DNA from: an uncultured Candidatus Saccharibacteria bacterium
GTDB taxonomy: Bacteria; Patescibacteriota; Saccharimonadia; Saccharimonadales; Saccharimonadaceae
Length of the DNA: 64,000 bases
Direction of reading: 5' to 3'
NCBI GenBank assembly: GCA_938036915.1
Contig: CALHVV010000066.1
Coordinates: 1-64,000 of the forward strand
Shown: positions 34,108 through 43,590 of the stretch, piece by piece
Position numbering within the stretch: position 1 is the stretch's first letter
Layout: every line of letters starts with the position of its first letter
Notes under the pieces: generated by a model
The model's database searches: none
Seen by the model: the letters and a program-made list of their open reading frames with translations, nothing else
Told to the model about the DNA's origin: nothing
Program-made: the position numbers and the translations under genes

Positions 34108-35943
34108 CTAGGACCTCACTGGCTGCTGGTATAAGCTGTTATTGGCCACCGGGTTGGTGGTGATGAATTGCGTCTCGGTCTCGCTGGCGAAGATGCGGAT
34201 ATGGACGTGGTTTTGCCCAGCAAAGAAGAGCCCATCGCCCACCGGGAAGTTAGACAAGCGCTTGCGCTCTTCCTCGGTCAGCTTGAAGACCTCTGCCAGC
34301 ACATCCACCGCGCTAGTCGATTGCTTTAGCAGGAGCTGGAGTGAGCTGTTTGCTACAATAGCTCGGCCCTTCTCGCTCCCCATAAAGTCTTCTACGTCCT
34401 GCGTGATGGTCGTCAGGCCCAGAGAGTACTTACGAGCTCGCTTGGCTAGGCTGTGGAGAAACTCCGCCGAGTCCTCGTATTTCATCAGCTGCCAGGCCTC
34501 ATCAACGATCAGCATTCGCCGGCGCTGCACGGTGCGGGCAATGTTCCAGATGTGGCTCAGCACAATATACATTGCCACTGGCCGCAGGTCGTCTTCGAGG
34601 TCGCGGATATTAAACACGACCATGCTGTTATTAATATCAACATTGCTCTGCTGGCTAAAGATACCAGCAAAGGTACCTGTGGTATATTTGCGCAGGCGTT
34701 GAGCCAGTGACGGCCCTGCTCCACCCATGTGAAGGAGAGTATCGTAGAGGTCAATGATCGTCGGTGGCTGAGAATTATGCGTCAGTGGGTCACTAGTGAT
34801 GCCGGCCCGGGCGTAGGTATCGATAAGCGCTTGGTCGAGATCGGCCTCTTCAGCTGGGCTGAGCAAGGCAATCTGTTGTCCGCCTACTAATGTGCCACCC
34901 AGCATGAGCTTAAAGAGCCGCTGCAGGGTGATGAGATTGGCGCGCAGGGCGTCGGTTGCTTCGTCGCTGTCGATTACTCGGGGAAGGTCGAAGGGGTTAA
35001 TTCGCGTATCACTACTGAGGCTGAGGCGAATGTAACTACCGCCGACTGCATCGGCCAGCTTTTGATACTCGTTCTCAGGGTCGATGACGAGAATGTCGGT
35101 GCCAAGCATCATACTGCGCAGTGCCTCGAGCTTAACGGTAAAGGATTTACCAGCACCAGACTTTGCAAAGACGACCATATTCGCATTCTCAAGGCTAAAG
35201 CGGTCGAAGATGACCAGCCCTTGGTTGTGCTGGTTGACGCCGTAGAGAATCCCTTCGCCGTCACTTAGGTCGGCACTGGTAAAGGGAAAGCTTGTGCTCA
35301 CCGCGCCAGTGTTCATGTTGCGGCGGACTTGCAGCTGGTCGGTCATTTGGGGGATGGTGCTGTTGAGGCCTTGCTCTTGCTGGTTGCTGGCGGTCTTACT
35401 GTAGACCATATTCTGGCCAAAGATTGTCTCGATGACGTGCTGGACAAAGCTCAGCTCCTCGAGGCTATCGGCATAGAGTGTGACGTAGAGCCCAAAGCGA
35501 AAGAAACGTTCGGCTCCAAGCTGTAGCTGGTCGCGCAATTCCTCGGCATCGGCCAGGGCAGCTTCGCGAGCTGGGTCACGCACTTTACCCTTCTCGGAGT
35601 TCAGCGCCATATCAGCCTCAAGCTGCGTCACCTTCTTGCGGAGGTTGTTGAGGACGATCTCCGTCTCGACAGGGTAAATAAACATGCTAATATCAAGCAC
35701 TTGATCGATGTTGATCAATCCTGACAGCCAGCCTGTGTAGAGTTCACGTGGGTAGCCGTAGATGTAAAGTGTGCGGCCATACTTGGTGCCAATGCGGAAG
35801 TACGTGCTGTGGATCTCCAGACTGCTGGGAGCGATTAGGTCGCGCAGCGTCGTCATCCCCTTGATAAAGGCTTCCTCTACCTCTGCTTGCTCGCGCTCGC
35901 GCTGCTGGGCAGCAATGTCGATTGGATCGGGTCGTCGTGCCAT
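34108..35943 (-). CDS. virB4: VirB4/TraC-like secretion ATPase
   Basis: The product has 611 residues. It powers assembly and transport in type IV secretion and conjugation systems. The N-terminal part (about 30-230) has IHSTYFRIGTKYGRTLYIYG, as in VirB4 proteins of Gram-positive type. Walker A AKSGAGKS is at 260-267, ILVIDPENEYQKLA follows, and Walker B MLIVDEAWQLMKY is near 475-485, with an arginine-rich KRARKYSLGLTTITQDVEDF motif after it. All ATPase motifs are intact. The ATG shares one base with the stop of the preceding gene (TAATG). No VirB11 or VirD4 ATPase is encoded in the window. Confidence 0.92.
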   Translation of the reverse strand: MARRPDPIDIAAQQREREQAEVEEAFIKGMTTLRDLIAPSSLEIHSTYFRIGTKYGRTLYIYGYPRELYTGWLSGLINIDQVLDISMFIYPVETEIVLNNLRKKVTQLEADMALNSEKGKVRDPAREAALADAEELRDQLQLGAERFFRFGLYVTLYADSLEELSFVQHVIETIFGQNMVYSKTASNQQEQGLNSTIPQMTDQLQVRRNMNTGAVSTSFPFTSADLSDGEGILYGVNQHNQGLVIFDRFSLENANMVVFAKSGAGKSFTVKLEALRSMMLGTDILVIDPENEYQKLADAVGGSYIRLSLSSDTRINPFDLPRVIDSDEATDALRANLITLQRLFKLMLGGTLVGGQQIALLSPAEEADLDQALIDTYARAGITSDPLTHNSQPPTIIDLYDTLLHMGGAGPSLAQRLRKYTTGTFAGIFSQQSNVDINNSMVVFNIRDLEDDLRPVAMYIVLSHIWNIARTVQRRRMLIVDEAWQLMKYEDSAEFLHSLAKRARKYSLGLTTITQDVEDFMGSEKGRAIVANSSLQLLLKQSTSAVDVLAEVFKLTEEERKRLSNFPVGDGLFFAGQNHVHIRIFASETETQFITTNPVANNSLYQQPVRS

Positions 35944-36902
35944 TAAAAATCTCCTTTGTGATATGCTGTCGAGGTTGGGACAGCTCCCTCGCCTTTGCGG
36001 ACGAAGGTGGAAGTCACGTTATTAAAGTCGCCCAGCGGCTCGCGCACTGCCGTGTCGGGGTTATACATGTTGTAATAGAGGGTGCCGAGCTCTTTGGTCT
36101 TGAGCTGCACTGCCCGTACACCAATCTGCATCAAGCCGTTGAGGATGGTGTCAGCCCGGTTGCGGATCTCCTCACGGGCTCGCTCGTAGGTTTCTTTGCT
36201 GATTTTCGTCACGGTGTTGGTGTTCTTGGGAGCGAAGAGCTTCGTGAAGAACCCTTTACCTTGGTCGAGAATCGTCCCCTCCCCTGCTGGGTAATACGGG
36301 ATGACGACGTAGAAGCTCTTGTCCATGATGTTGGCGTTTTGTGAGAGGTCGTCGATGAAGTTGATATAGTCTTCCATCAGCACACTCAGCAGCATGTTGT
36401 CTTGGGTGCGCTGGATGGCGACGAGCTTATCGAGGTATGGGCCAATATCCACCCGCTGTGAGCGGATGCAGATCTGCACTGGGAAGTATAGCGCATTGAG
36501 GAAGTTCTGGTAGCTATACTCTACTCCCTCGCGCTCACGAGCGCTCATGAGGTCAAAGTTAATCGACTCACAGGCAATGACGGCGCGGAAGCTGCCATCA
36601 CCCATGATGATCATATCATCACGCAGTTCTGAGAGGAGGAGGCTATTCTGCGTGGTAGCGGGCTTGGGTGGAGCCTTTTTCTTGGTGTCTTGAGTAGGCT
36701 GATCATTCGTATTACCCTGCACAGCTGGTGGCTGAGCTGGTGTTTGCACGGCGGGGTAGTTGCCCTGCGGCGGAGCGGGGTACTGCGGGTAATTAGCTGG
36801 CACCTGGCCCGTTGGCGCAGCGCCCTGACCTTGGTTATAACCAAACTGGCTGGGTGGCCCAGCTGGTGGCTGTTGATTGTTGGGTGAATTTGGCGACACC
36901 AC
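35943..36902 (-). CDS. VirB4 N-terminal-like (TraC-like) protein without ATPase motifs
   Basis: The product has 319 residues. Residues 1-85 are a Pro/Gln/Asn-rich disordered segment. The folded part (about 86-319) has MIIMGDGSFRAVIACESINF, YQNFLNALYFPVQICIRSQ and DKSFYVVIPYYP, which match the N-terminal non-ATPase domain of TraC/VirB4 proteins. There is no Walker motif. It sits directly in front of virB4, which carries its own N-terminal region, so this looks like a paired partner rather than a simple split. It probably binds VirB4 at the membrane base. Confidence 0.75.
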   Translation of the reverse strand: MVSPNSPNNQQPPAGPPSQFGYNQGQGAAPTGQVPANYPQYPAPPQGNYPAVQTPAQPPAVQGNTNDQPTQDTKKKAPPKPATTQNSLLLSELRDDMIIMGDGSFRAVIACESINFDLMSAREREGVEYSYQNFLNALYFPVQICIRSQRVDIGPYLDKLVAIQRTQDNMLLSVLMEDYINFIDDLSQNANIMDKSFYVVIPYYPAGEGTILDQGKGFFTKLFAPKNTNTVTKISKETYERAREEIRNRADTILNGLMQIGVRAVQLKTKELGTLYYNMYNPDTAVREPLGDFNNVTSTFVRKGEGAVPTSTAYHKGDF

Positions 36903-36917
36903 TCTCCTTCTTATTTC

Positions 36918-38777
36918 TTAGCGCAAAGGGATGACAATCTCATCATCGTCATCATCCTGACTAGCCTGCTCTTGATGTTGAATCCGGTTGGCTTCATTGG
37001 CAATGGCAGCAACGGACAAATCAGAGTTGCTGGCTAGTCTAATTATATCAGGCGAGACGGTGTTTGTGCTAGTGTTTGGCGGCAGATTGTTGCGTTGCTG
37101 GGCGAGCTGCTCCTCGCGCAGGCGTTCCTCGCGCGTGGGGGTTGTCTTGGCGTAATAACTGGGGTCGAGCGGCTGAATGACTGACTGATGAATGCTCGGG
37201 TATGGGTTGTAGCGTACTGCCATATCGATGACATTTTTATCATCAGCCAATGCTGAGCGCGCTCGGTAGGATACTGCGGCTGGGGTGGGTGCAGGTGCCG
37301 GCGTAGACTGAGCCGGTGCGACGGGTGGCTGCTGAGGTGGTGCTGGCTGGTAGGTAGGCTGCTGGGGAGGATATGGTGTGGGGATTTGCGGATAATTGGA
37401 GGCTACTGTTGGAGTTGGTTGCTCTGCAGGTACTGGGGTGAATGATGGCTGAGTGTCGGCAGGAGGCGCTTCAGCTGGTGGGTTGCTGAGTGTAGTTGTC
37501 GTGTGCGTGGCTGACTTTTGGGGTGGTACAAGGGGCACGACATCGGTGCTGGGAGTGGCGTGCTGGCGCAGGTTGGCATAGATTGCTTCAAAAGATGGTG
37601 TCCCCTCTGTCGTGGGCTCTGGCGCAGCTTCTGCTGCGGGTTTAGGCGGTGTGTAGGGCTTGTTCAGGGCGTCTGGCAAAACCGAATCGTGCGGAATAAC
37701 AGCGGGCAGTACCATTGGCAGAGACTGGAGTGAGTCACGCTCTCGTGGCATAGGCTGTGGCTCGGCAGCAGGCGCTTCGTCATGGGGTGAGTCGTCCACT
37801 GGCGAAATTTCGTATACCTCGGTAGATTGCTGAGGTGGGTATGGGTTTGGTTGGTTTTGATAGGCGCTAGCATCGGGCGCAGGAGCTTGCTGATGCGACG
37901 ACGCAGTGCGATTCTCGGGGAAGCTCGTGGACGAATATGACACCGCTGGGCGCTGAGGCTCTGGTGCTGGGTATGGCGGCTCTGGCATACGAGGCTGAGG
38001 CGGCGACACTGGCGCAAAGCCAGCGTCAACTAGTGGTTGGTATGGTGGTGTAGTATTTGGAGTTGCTTGTGGTGCTGCGCGGTATGGCTGCTGCTGAGCT
38101 TGAGTTTGTGGCCACTCCGGCTGATACGGCACGGGAGCTTGCTGGAGTGGTTGCCCATCAGCTACAGCGGGCAGTGCCGCTGGTTGAGCTTGCATGCGCT
38201 CGATGGCGGCTCGGCGCCGGGCTTGGTTGGATTGCTCAATGCGCCGCGTCATCGCCCGCGCTTCGCTGCTGTTGTCATCAAACATATCCGAGGTTTGCTG
38301 CGCCTCGAAATAGACATCACTAATCATCGACCCCTGTGCATCGGGCACGCGGGTGTGGCGAATGGACCAGCCATGAGTATCAGCCAGCTGCGACAGATAC
38401 GCTAGGCGGCGCTCGGCTTCGTCTTGGCTGAGATTTTTCGTTCGCTCAATCTCTACCTTCTCGGGCACTGTAATCTCGATGAGCGAGTTGATACCATCAG
38501 GCTGCCACATGCGCCGGCGTGGCTTGGTGTAGAATGACACCACCGCCGCGAGGTAAACCTCCATTGGCTGATCCTTACGCAGTGGCAAAGCTAACGCACC
38601 AAACAGCAGAATAATCGGCACTGGAATGACCGCCAGCGGCAAAAACACCTGTGACAATCCCCACGCCAATGCGATCCCCGCTGCCGCAACCAACAGATAA
38701 ATAAACTGGCGAAAGCTAAACGGCCCAAGAATTTTATCCTCTGCCTCAACATCCTGTGCAACCTTATATCTCGACAT
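36918..38777 (-). CDS. PrgI family protein with long proline-rich tail
   Basis: The product has 619 residues; PrgI proteins are normally 110-200. Residues 1-95 match PrgI: a short N-terminus YKVAQDVEAEDKILGPFSFRQ and two close helices (about 28-48 and 52-66), then FYTKPRRRMWQ. Residues 96-200 are charged and helical. The next roughly 330 residues are rich in Pro, Gln and Ala, ending in an acidic DDDDDEIVIPLR. Small PrgI-like proteins accompany VirB4 in Gram-positive conjugation systems. The tail is probably disordered and may be a scaffold. A TGC-TATAAT -10 lies 13 bases before the ATG. Confidence 0.82.
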   Translation of the reverse strand: MSRYKVAQDVEAEDKILGPFSFRQFIYLLVAAAGIALAWGLSQVFLPLAVIPVPIILLFGALALPLRKDQPMEVYLAAVVSFYTKPRRRMWQPDGINSLIEITVPEKVEIERTKNLSQDEAERRLAYLSQLADTHGWSIRHTRVPDAQGSMISDVYFEAQQTSDMFDDNSSEARAMTRRIEQSNQARRRAAIERMQAQPAALPAVADGQPLQQAPVPYQPEWPQTQAQQQPYRAAPQATPNTTPPYQPLVDAGFAPVSPPQPRMPEPPYPAPEPQRPAVSYSSTSFPENRTASSHQQAPAPDASAYQNQPNPYPPQQSTEVYEISPVDDSPHDEAPAAEPQPMPRERDSLQSLPMVLPAVIPHDSVLPDALNKPYTPPKPAAEAAPEPTTEGTPSFEAIYANLRQHATPSTDVVPLVPPQKSATHTTTTLSNPPAEAPPADTQPSFTPVPAEQPTPTVASNYPQIPTPYPPQQPTYQPAPPQQPPVAPAQSTPAPAPTPAAVSYRARSALADDKNVIDMAVRYNPYPSIHQSVIQPLDPSYYAKTTPTREERLREEQLAQQRNNLPPNTSTNTVSPDIIRLASNSDLSVAAIANEANRIQHQEQASQDDDDDEIVIPLR

Positions 38778-38790
38778 AGTTTATGTATTT

Positions 38791-38799
38791 ATTATAGCA
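38791..38799 (-). promoter_or_regulatory. internal promoter before the PrgI gene
   Basis: Minus strand TGC-TATAAT, hexamer at 38796-38791, in the 45-base gap between the VirB6-like and PrgI genes. It lets the PrgI-VirB4 part be expressed separately. Confidence 0.6.
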
Positions 38800-38822
38800 T
38801 GAGGGGGATAGATAAGACTTTA

Positions 38823-41800
38823 CTAGTCTTGTTTTGCATTATCGCTCATAACGCGAAAGCGCTTAGTCGGGTCTTGACTCCACTCTCTAGCTTTGGATGC
38901 ACGTCTATAGATCGCCTCATTACTCTGCATTTTTGCGTTGTAGAGTTGAGACCGCAGTGCTGCGTCAACTGCCAAGCCAGTAGCTTGTCTTGCTCGCATA
39001 AGCTGATCTTCGCTGATGCCACTAATACTGTCGCTATTAAGAACTTCCATCATATCCTTGAAGGCTGGCTCGTCCACATCGGCCATCTTGGGTGCGTTGT
39101 ATTTCCCGCCTAGAGCACCTTCCACAACAGCTTGTTCATAATTAAATTCACCTGCGCGTAACTGGTCTGCAGCTTTCCCAGTCCACCATGGGTTCTTTGA
39201 TGCGGCGGGTGATCGCAATAAAGCATCAGCCAAAGCAGCGCGATCACCTGATCCAAGATCATCATTGGCATGCTGTGTCAGAGCTCGCAACTGGCCGGAA
39301 TTAGCACTTTTAGCTGCCTCTTTAATAATATATCGTCTATCAAAATCAGAAAAGGCTTTGAGGTCAAGAACATCACCCTTTACAAGTTTGCCGTCCTTAT
39401 CTCTTTTATAACCTTGAATACCCTCTTCCCCCATTGCCAGCTGAAATATATCACTTTTTGAAAGAGCTTGTTCTTTCCCATCTTTATCTAGATACCGATA
39501 GTTTTCAAAGAATGACTCGGAAAGTTTCAGCTCATCCTCGGCCTGTTGGTCAATAAGACGTGAAGCGGTACTTTGGCCACGACGTACGGATCGGCCGATT
39601 GTGCCAGGAATGTTGCGCGCTTTATCGTTAATCCTCTTCATACCCCAACTTTGTGCTCGTCTAAAGGGGTTCTTACCTGTATAGGTACCAGCTTGTGCCT
39701 GAGCTCGTGCTAACTCTTTAGCTCGCTCTCTTTCTTGCATATATTGTCCGTAAGGTGATCGCTCAAGAGCTCCTTGTGCTTTGTTGCCAACAAAGTTTCC
39801 TGCTACTTTACCCATCTTCTCAGTTATATTTGCAAGACCCATCATAGAGGTCATCATACTCGTTATACGTGACACTAGTAGAAGTGGTGTAAAGGTAAGG
39901 ACAGAGCCAATAATCTGTAAAACAAAACTTGTCTCACCTTTCATATTATTGATAACTGTTGCACCAAGAATGCAAGCACCATAGAGACAGCCGATAACAG
40001 GGTATATTATAAGGAGAGTTTTAAATGTAGCCCACCATTTTTTGAACATACCTTCCGTGTTTGGTAATAAAAGAGCGACAAATGCAAGTGGTGCTAAGAT
40101 TACCATGAAAATAATTATGGCTTGTCGAGCACCAAGTAGAAATACAGTTACAGAAACAGTTACGACGATGAATATAAGACCAGTAATAACAGCCGATAGA
40201 GCAAAGAATCCTACAGTAAGACCAATAGCGGTGGCTGCAAGACCAACTAGCCCGTCACCTACTGCACTACCTTTTGTTGACCATCCACCTTCTGGCCCGG
40301 CACCACTACCACCGAGTGAGCCAATAAAGTTAAACGAGGAAGACCCAATAATATTAGAGATATCAATTAAAATCGCACATACATAAAAAGACAAGTTAAC
40401 CAAAACAATAGTCATAAGAAGTTTGGGTAGTAATTTTTTTATACCATAATTACTAATACCTAAACCGGTTACCTGAGAATAAATAACAACAAGGAATGCA
40501 ATAATGAATACAATGTTTGCAATATCGCGCATTTTTGACCAATAATAGAAGGTAGAGCCTTCGTCTCGGTTAGTGAGTATTCCAGAATTTATTTCAAGCA
40601 TATGGGCAAGGATACTCGCAGAGTCTGAAGATATCTTTGCAAGGAAATTAACAACTGGACAAACAAGCCAACCAATACCATCAACAGCGCACTGGGTACC
40701 AGTTTCTTCTCCGTCTGCTGCTTGCTCAGCTCCTTCACCAGCTGCTGCATCGGCACCATCTTTCTTCGCTTGGTCCTCTGCATTTTTTGCAGTTTCCTTT
40801 GAATTAACTTTGTTGATTGCATCTTTTATCTCTTTTTCTGATAGACTAGGCCACTTTTTATGCATACAAGAGGCGAGAGTCTCTTTTACAACAGCATCTT
40901 TGTCTTTGTTCTTCTCCTTTTGTCCTATTACAGTGTTGAGTGTGATTTGCTTATACCCTGCCTCATAGCATTTTTTGATAGATTTTTCCCATCCATCATC
41001 CTGACATTTTGATTGGTCTGCTTTGCATGCTTTATCCTTTAGAGGGGCTAAAGATGATACATACGAATTATAGACAGCATCCTTTGCTGCAGAGTCTTGA
41101 GCCGCTTTTATTGCCTTATCTGCTTGACTTGTAACTCTTTTTGATTTGCTTATACACCCTTCATTATCCGGTTCATCCGCTGTGGTACCTGAGTTACCAT
41201 GATCGTGATAGACTGGCAGTTTGTGAGCAGAATATTTTGCGATTACTTGCTCAACAACGTCTTTGTTATTACTATTTTTGCTGATTTTATTATATGATAT
41301 GTAACCATTCTTGGCTGCATCCGCGAGTTTCACCTCACCTTCACTAAATTTTGATCGAGGAGCTTCAGACGAAAGCGAACAGTATGTCTTAAAGTCTTTA
41401 TAATAGTATGTATATAGCTCCCCCGGCGATAAATATTTATCCTCTTTGTCGGTTGTAACACCAATTTTTGCTCGAATAGCCTTATTGACTGGTCCTTGGC
41501 GACCATTTGGGCCTGCTACCCAGGTGCCCTCACTGTTGTTGCTATAACCTGCTGCTTTCAAAAACTCTTCAGCACTACTAAAGCCCCATTTTGGTATTGC
41601 CTCAGTGTAGAGCTGACTACAGGTCTTTACAGCACCAAATAGAGTTTTCTTTTTAGCATTGAATCCTTTTCCTTTGAGCTGGCTGCCCGTAACATCATTA
41701 CCGCTTATCTTATCAATACCCTCAAAACAGCCCTCATGAATATTATTGGTGTCTTGAGTATCAGGGCCAGGAATGCTGTCCTGCGCTTTGTAATACGCCC

Positions 41801-41933
41801 ACTTGTCTATTTTGTCATCATGGTCATCAGCATAAGCCTTTTGGTCTATAAACACGCTAGAACTAAGTACAAGAATAATAGCTAATGGAAAGAGTGAAAA
41901 GCGCTTTAGCTTAGATACAAGAGAGTTTGTCAT
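38823..41933 (-). CDS. VirB6/TrbL-like polytopic secretion protein
   Basis: The product has 1036 residues. A signal peptide (about 12-35, ending AYA) leads to a charged extracytoplasmic region to about 400 with several cysteines. Seven or eight helices between about 410 and 690 (for example IANIVFIIAFLVVIYSQVTG and QAIIIFMVILAPLAFVALLL) fit the VirB6/TrbL channel. A hydrophilic, basic, probably cytoplasmic C-terminal 300 residues follows. The DNA is visibly richer in A and T than the PrgI and VirB4 genes downstream, so composition changes inside the locus. TATTAT lies nine bases before the ATG with no Shine-Dalgarno. It likely forms the inner-membrane pore. Confidence 0.83.
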   Translation of the reverse strand: MTNSLVSKLKRFSLFPLAIILVLSSSVFIDQKAYADDHDDKIDKWAYYKAQDSIPGPDTQDTNNIHEGCFEGIDKISGNDVTGSQLKGKGFNAKKKTLFGAVKTCSQLYTEAIPKWGFSSAEEFLKAAGYSNNSEGTWVAGPNGRQGPVNKAIRAKIGVTTDKEDKYLSPGELYTYYYKDFKTYCSLSSEAPRSKFSEGEVKLADAAKNGYISYNKISKNSNNKDVVEQVIAKYSAHKLPVYHDHGNSGTTADEPDNEGCISKSKRVTSQADKAIKAAQDSAAKDAVYNSYVSSLAPLKDKACKADQSKCQDDGWEKSIKKCYEAGYKQITLNTVIGQKEKNKDKDAVVKETLASCMHKKWPSLSEKEIKDAINKVNSKETAKNAEDQAKKDGADAAAGEGAEQAADGEETGTQCAVDGIGWLVCPVVNFLAKISSDSASILAHMLEINSGILTNRDEGSTFYYWSKMRDIANIVFIIAFLVVIYSQVTGLGISNYGIKKLLPKLLMTIVLVNLSFYVCAILIDISNIIGSSSFNFIGSLGGSGAGPEGGWSTKGSAVGDGLVGLAATAIGLTVGFFALSAVITGLIFIVVTVSVTVFLLGARQAIIIFMVILAPLAFVALLLPNTEGMFKKWWATFKTLLIIYPVIGCLYGACILGATVINNMKGETSFVLQIIGSVLTFTPLLLVSRITSMMTSMMGLANITEKMGKVAGNFVGNKAQGALERSPYGQYMQERERAKELARAQAQAGTYTGKNPFRRAQSWGMKRINDKARNIPGTIGRSVRRGQSTASRLIDQQAEDELKLSESFFENYRYLDKDGKEQALSKSDIFQLAMGEEGIQGYKRDKDGKLVKGDVLDLKAFSDFDRRYIIKEAAKSANSGQLRALTQHANDDLGSGDRAALADALLRSPAASKNPWWTGKAADQLRAGEFNYEQAVVEGALGGKYNAPKMADVDEPAFKDMMEVLNSDSISGISEDQLMRARQATGLAVDAALRSQLYNAKMQSNEAIYRRASKAREWSQDPTKRFRVMSDNAKQD

Positions 41934-41964
41934 ACACTACATATAATACACAAAAATAAGTAAG

Positions 41965-42006
41965 AAAACCAGCCAAATACCATAAGTAATGTATGGTATT
42001 TGGCTG
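41965..42006 (-). terminator. strong terminator upstream of the VirB6-like gene
   Basis: A perfect 16-base-pair stem (41969-41984 with 41992-42006 plus base 42007 side by side), a seven-base loop and TTTTCTTA on the minus strand. It ends the 375-residue surface-protein transcript just before the VirB6-like gene. Confidence 0.82.
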
Positions 42007-42027
42007 GCCTGGATGAAAGCTAGATTT

Positions 42028-43155
42028 TTAGCCTTCTTTGATATCGTTGAGAGGCGCGGTAACCCTTGGTTTGATCGCGCGAGCTTTATAGTCGTTTTCG
42101 TTTGTTGGATAAAAATAAGGTACACGGGGGAACGAATGTACTGTGTAGTGGTTTGTGTTTCGATCTTTTTCGGTTATTTGCCTTTGGGTCTCAAGAGCGA
42201 CGCGGTATGATTCTCCATTTTCGTCTCCTATCTCTTGCACCTCACAGTATGCTGCCGAATATACCTGGGGTTGATTGGTTTCTTTGCCGTCGTTGATCGG
42301 GAATGGGTCTTCGTATTCTGCCATGATCGCACATTTCGTAACGTGGAGAGCAATGCGGTCTTCTTTTTCTGGTTTTTTGTCTTTCGTATGAGCTTCATAA
42401 GCGGCTTCGACAAGGCGGCCATAATAACCGTGGGGTTTAAATTTATTTTTGTCACTGTCATCTTTATTCTCATCATTGGAACCTCTGACGATATTAGAAT
42501 GTGGGACGTCTATATAATCTGCCAAACATCGCAGCACTGGCCATACTTCAACTTCTCTACCCTCTGCATTTGTGAATAAAGCTTTTGATTGGGCGTCATC
42601 ACAGAGATCACGGAGAAGTCGATCGACATGATCAAACCATGTAATTGCTAGCTCTTTTGCTTGATTAGCACCTGATTCGGTAAGAATTTTCATAATATTG
42701 GGATCATCAAGGTTATTGCCAAAGAAGGTTTTACACGCAAGTCCTTTGTCATAATCACCCATTGTTTTCCACTTTTCAGAGTCAAACTCACTGAGATTCG
42801 CAAAGTTATACGACCGGCGAGGTTCGGGCCGCTCACTACTTGGCGTACCAGGCTCTACTGGCTCTTGGGTGGGCGGTGGCGTTTCTGTCGCCGTGGCAGA
42901 TGAAGTTGCTTCTGAGCTTGAGCTTGGAGATTCTGATGGTGATGGTGTCTCTGAAGAGGCTGAGCTAGATCGGTTGTGACCAAAAAGAGCTGCTGATAGA
43001 CCTGCTCCGACAGCCAGGGCTGCACCACCGAGACTCAAACCGATAAGGAAATCTCGTCTACGGGTTTTATTCTCTTCATGAGGATGAGGAGGCGCATTGT
43101 TTGGCACTTCAGGTCCGCTAATGTTTGTCGGATAACCATTGTAGTTGTCTGTCAT
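42028..43155 (-). CDS. surface protein with Tat-like signal motif
   Basis: The product has 375 residues and is not recognised. Residues 30-38 read KTRRRDFLI, close to the twin-arginine consensus, followed by a hydrophobic segment of about 24 residues. A Ser/Pro/Thr-rich linker spans about 68-115. The globular, acidic C-terminal domain has CKTFFGNN, CDDAQ, LRCLADYID and CAIMAEYEDPFP. ATG 43155 was chosen: GGGAGG lies ten bases upstream, whereas TTG 43164 is only a base or two from it. It is a separate transcription unit ending in a strong terminator before the VirB6-like gene. Function unknown; a wall-spanning or secreted partner of the secretion locus is a guess. Confidence 0.68.
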   Translation of the reverse strand: MTDNYNGYPTNISGPEVPNNAPPHPHEENKTRRRDFLIGLSLGGAALAVGAGLSAALFGHNRSSSASSETPSPSESPSSSSEATSSATATETPPPTQEPVEPGTPSSERPEPRRSYNFANLSEFDSEKWKTMGDYDKGLACKTFFGNNLDDPNIMKILTESGANQAKELAITWFDHVDRLLRDLCDDAQSKALFTNAEGREVEVWPVLRCLADYIDVPHSNIVRGSNDENKDDSDKNKFKPHGYYGRLVEAAYEAHTKDKKPEKEDRIALHVTKCAIMAEYEDPFPINDGKETNQPQVYSAAYCEVQEIGDENGESYRVALETQRQITEKDRNTNHYTVHSFPRVPYFYPTNENDYKARAIKPRVTAPLNDIKEG

Positions 43156-43551
43156 AAGCTTCAATCCTCCCCAATACAGGATTAGTGGTTATGTGTGCTT
43201 ATTATCTGCGCACTTGCGTTTCATGCTACCATTGTTTGCGCGGCAGGTCAAATATTTTTTGGCCTCTGTTGAGAAAAATGAATGGCGCATGCACACAGAG
43301 GTTGGTATAGAAATATATTCGAACGATATTTTTTGGCAAAAATGGGAGATATTTTATACATACCGCATGATAAAGAAAATATGGTGGTTTGCAACCATCC
43401 AATCGTACAAGAATAATTATTGATCCTTCCCTATACATTTATATTTAAAATAATTAACGATACAGACTGACAAATATAATACCAATGCACACTCTCATAG
43501 GTAAAATACTTGCATGAGCAAGTTGCAATATATCCGAGCAACTCATACATA
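43156..43551. other. AT-rich spacer upstream of tRNA-Ser and of the surface protein
   Basis: About 400 bases without a supportable gene. It must hold the minus-strand promoter of the 375-residue protein (possible GATAAT at 43206-43201) but no convincing -35 was found. Confidence 0.5.
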
Positions 43552-43580
43552 TTGCCACCCCACCCTACATCCGCTATAAT
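43552..43580 (+). promoter_or_regulatory. promoter of tRNA-Ser(GGA)
   Basis: TTGCCA (43552-43557), a 17-base spacer and TATAAT (43575-43580). A copy of ACAGAGGTA immediately follows (43581-43589), filling the gap to the tRNA. Confidence 0.8.
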
Positions 43581-43590
43581 ACAGAGGTAC

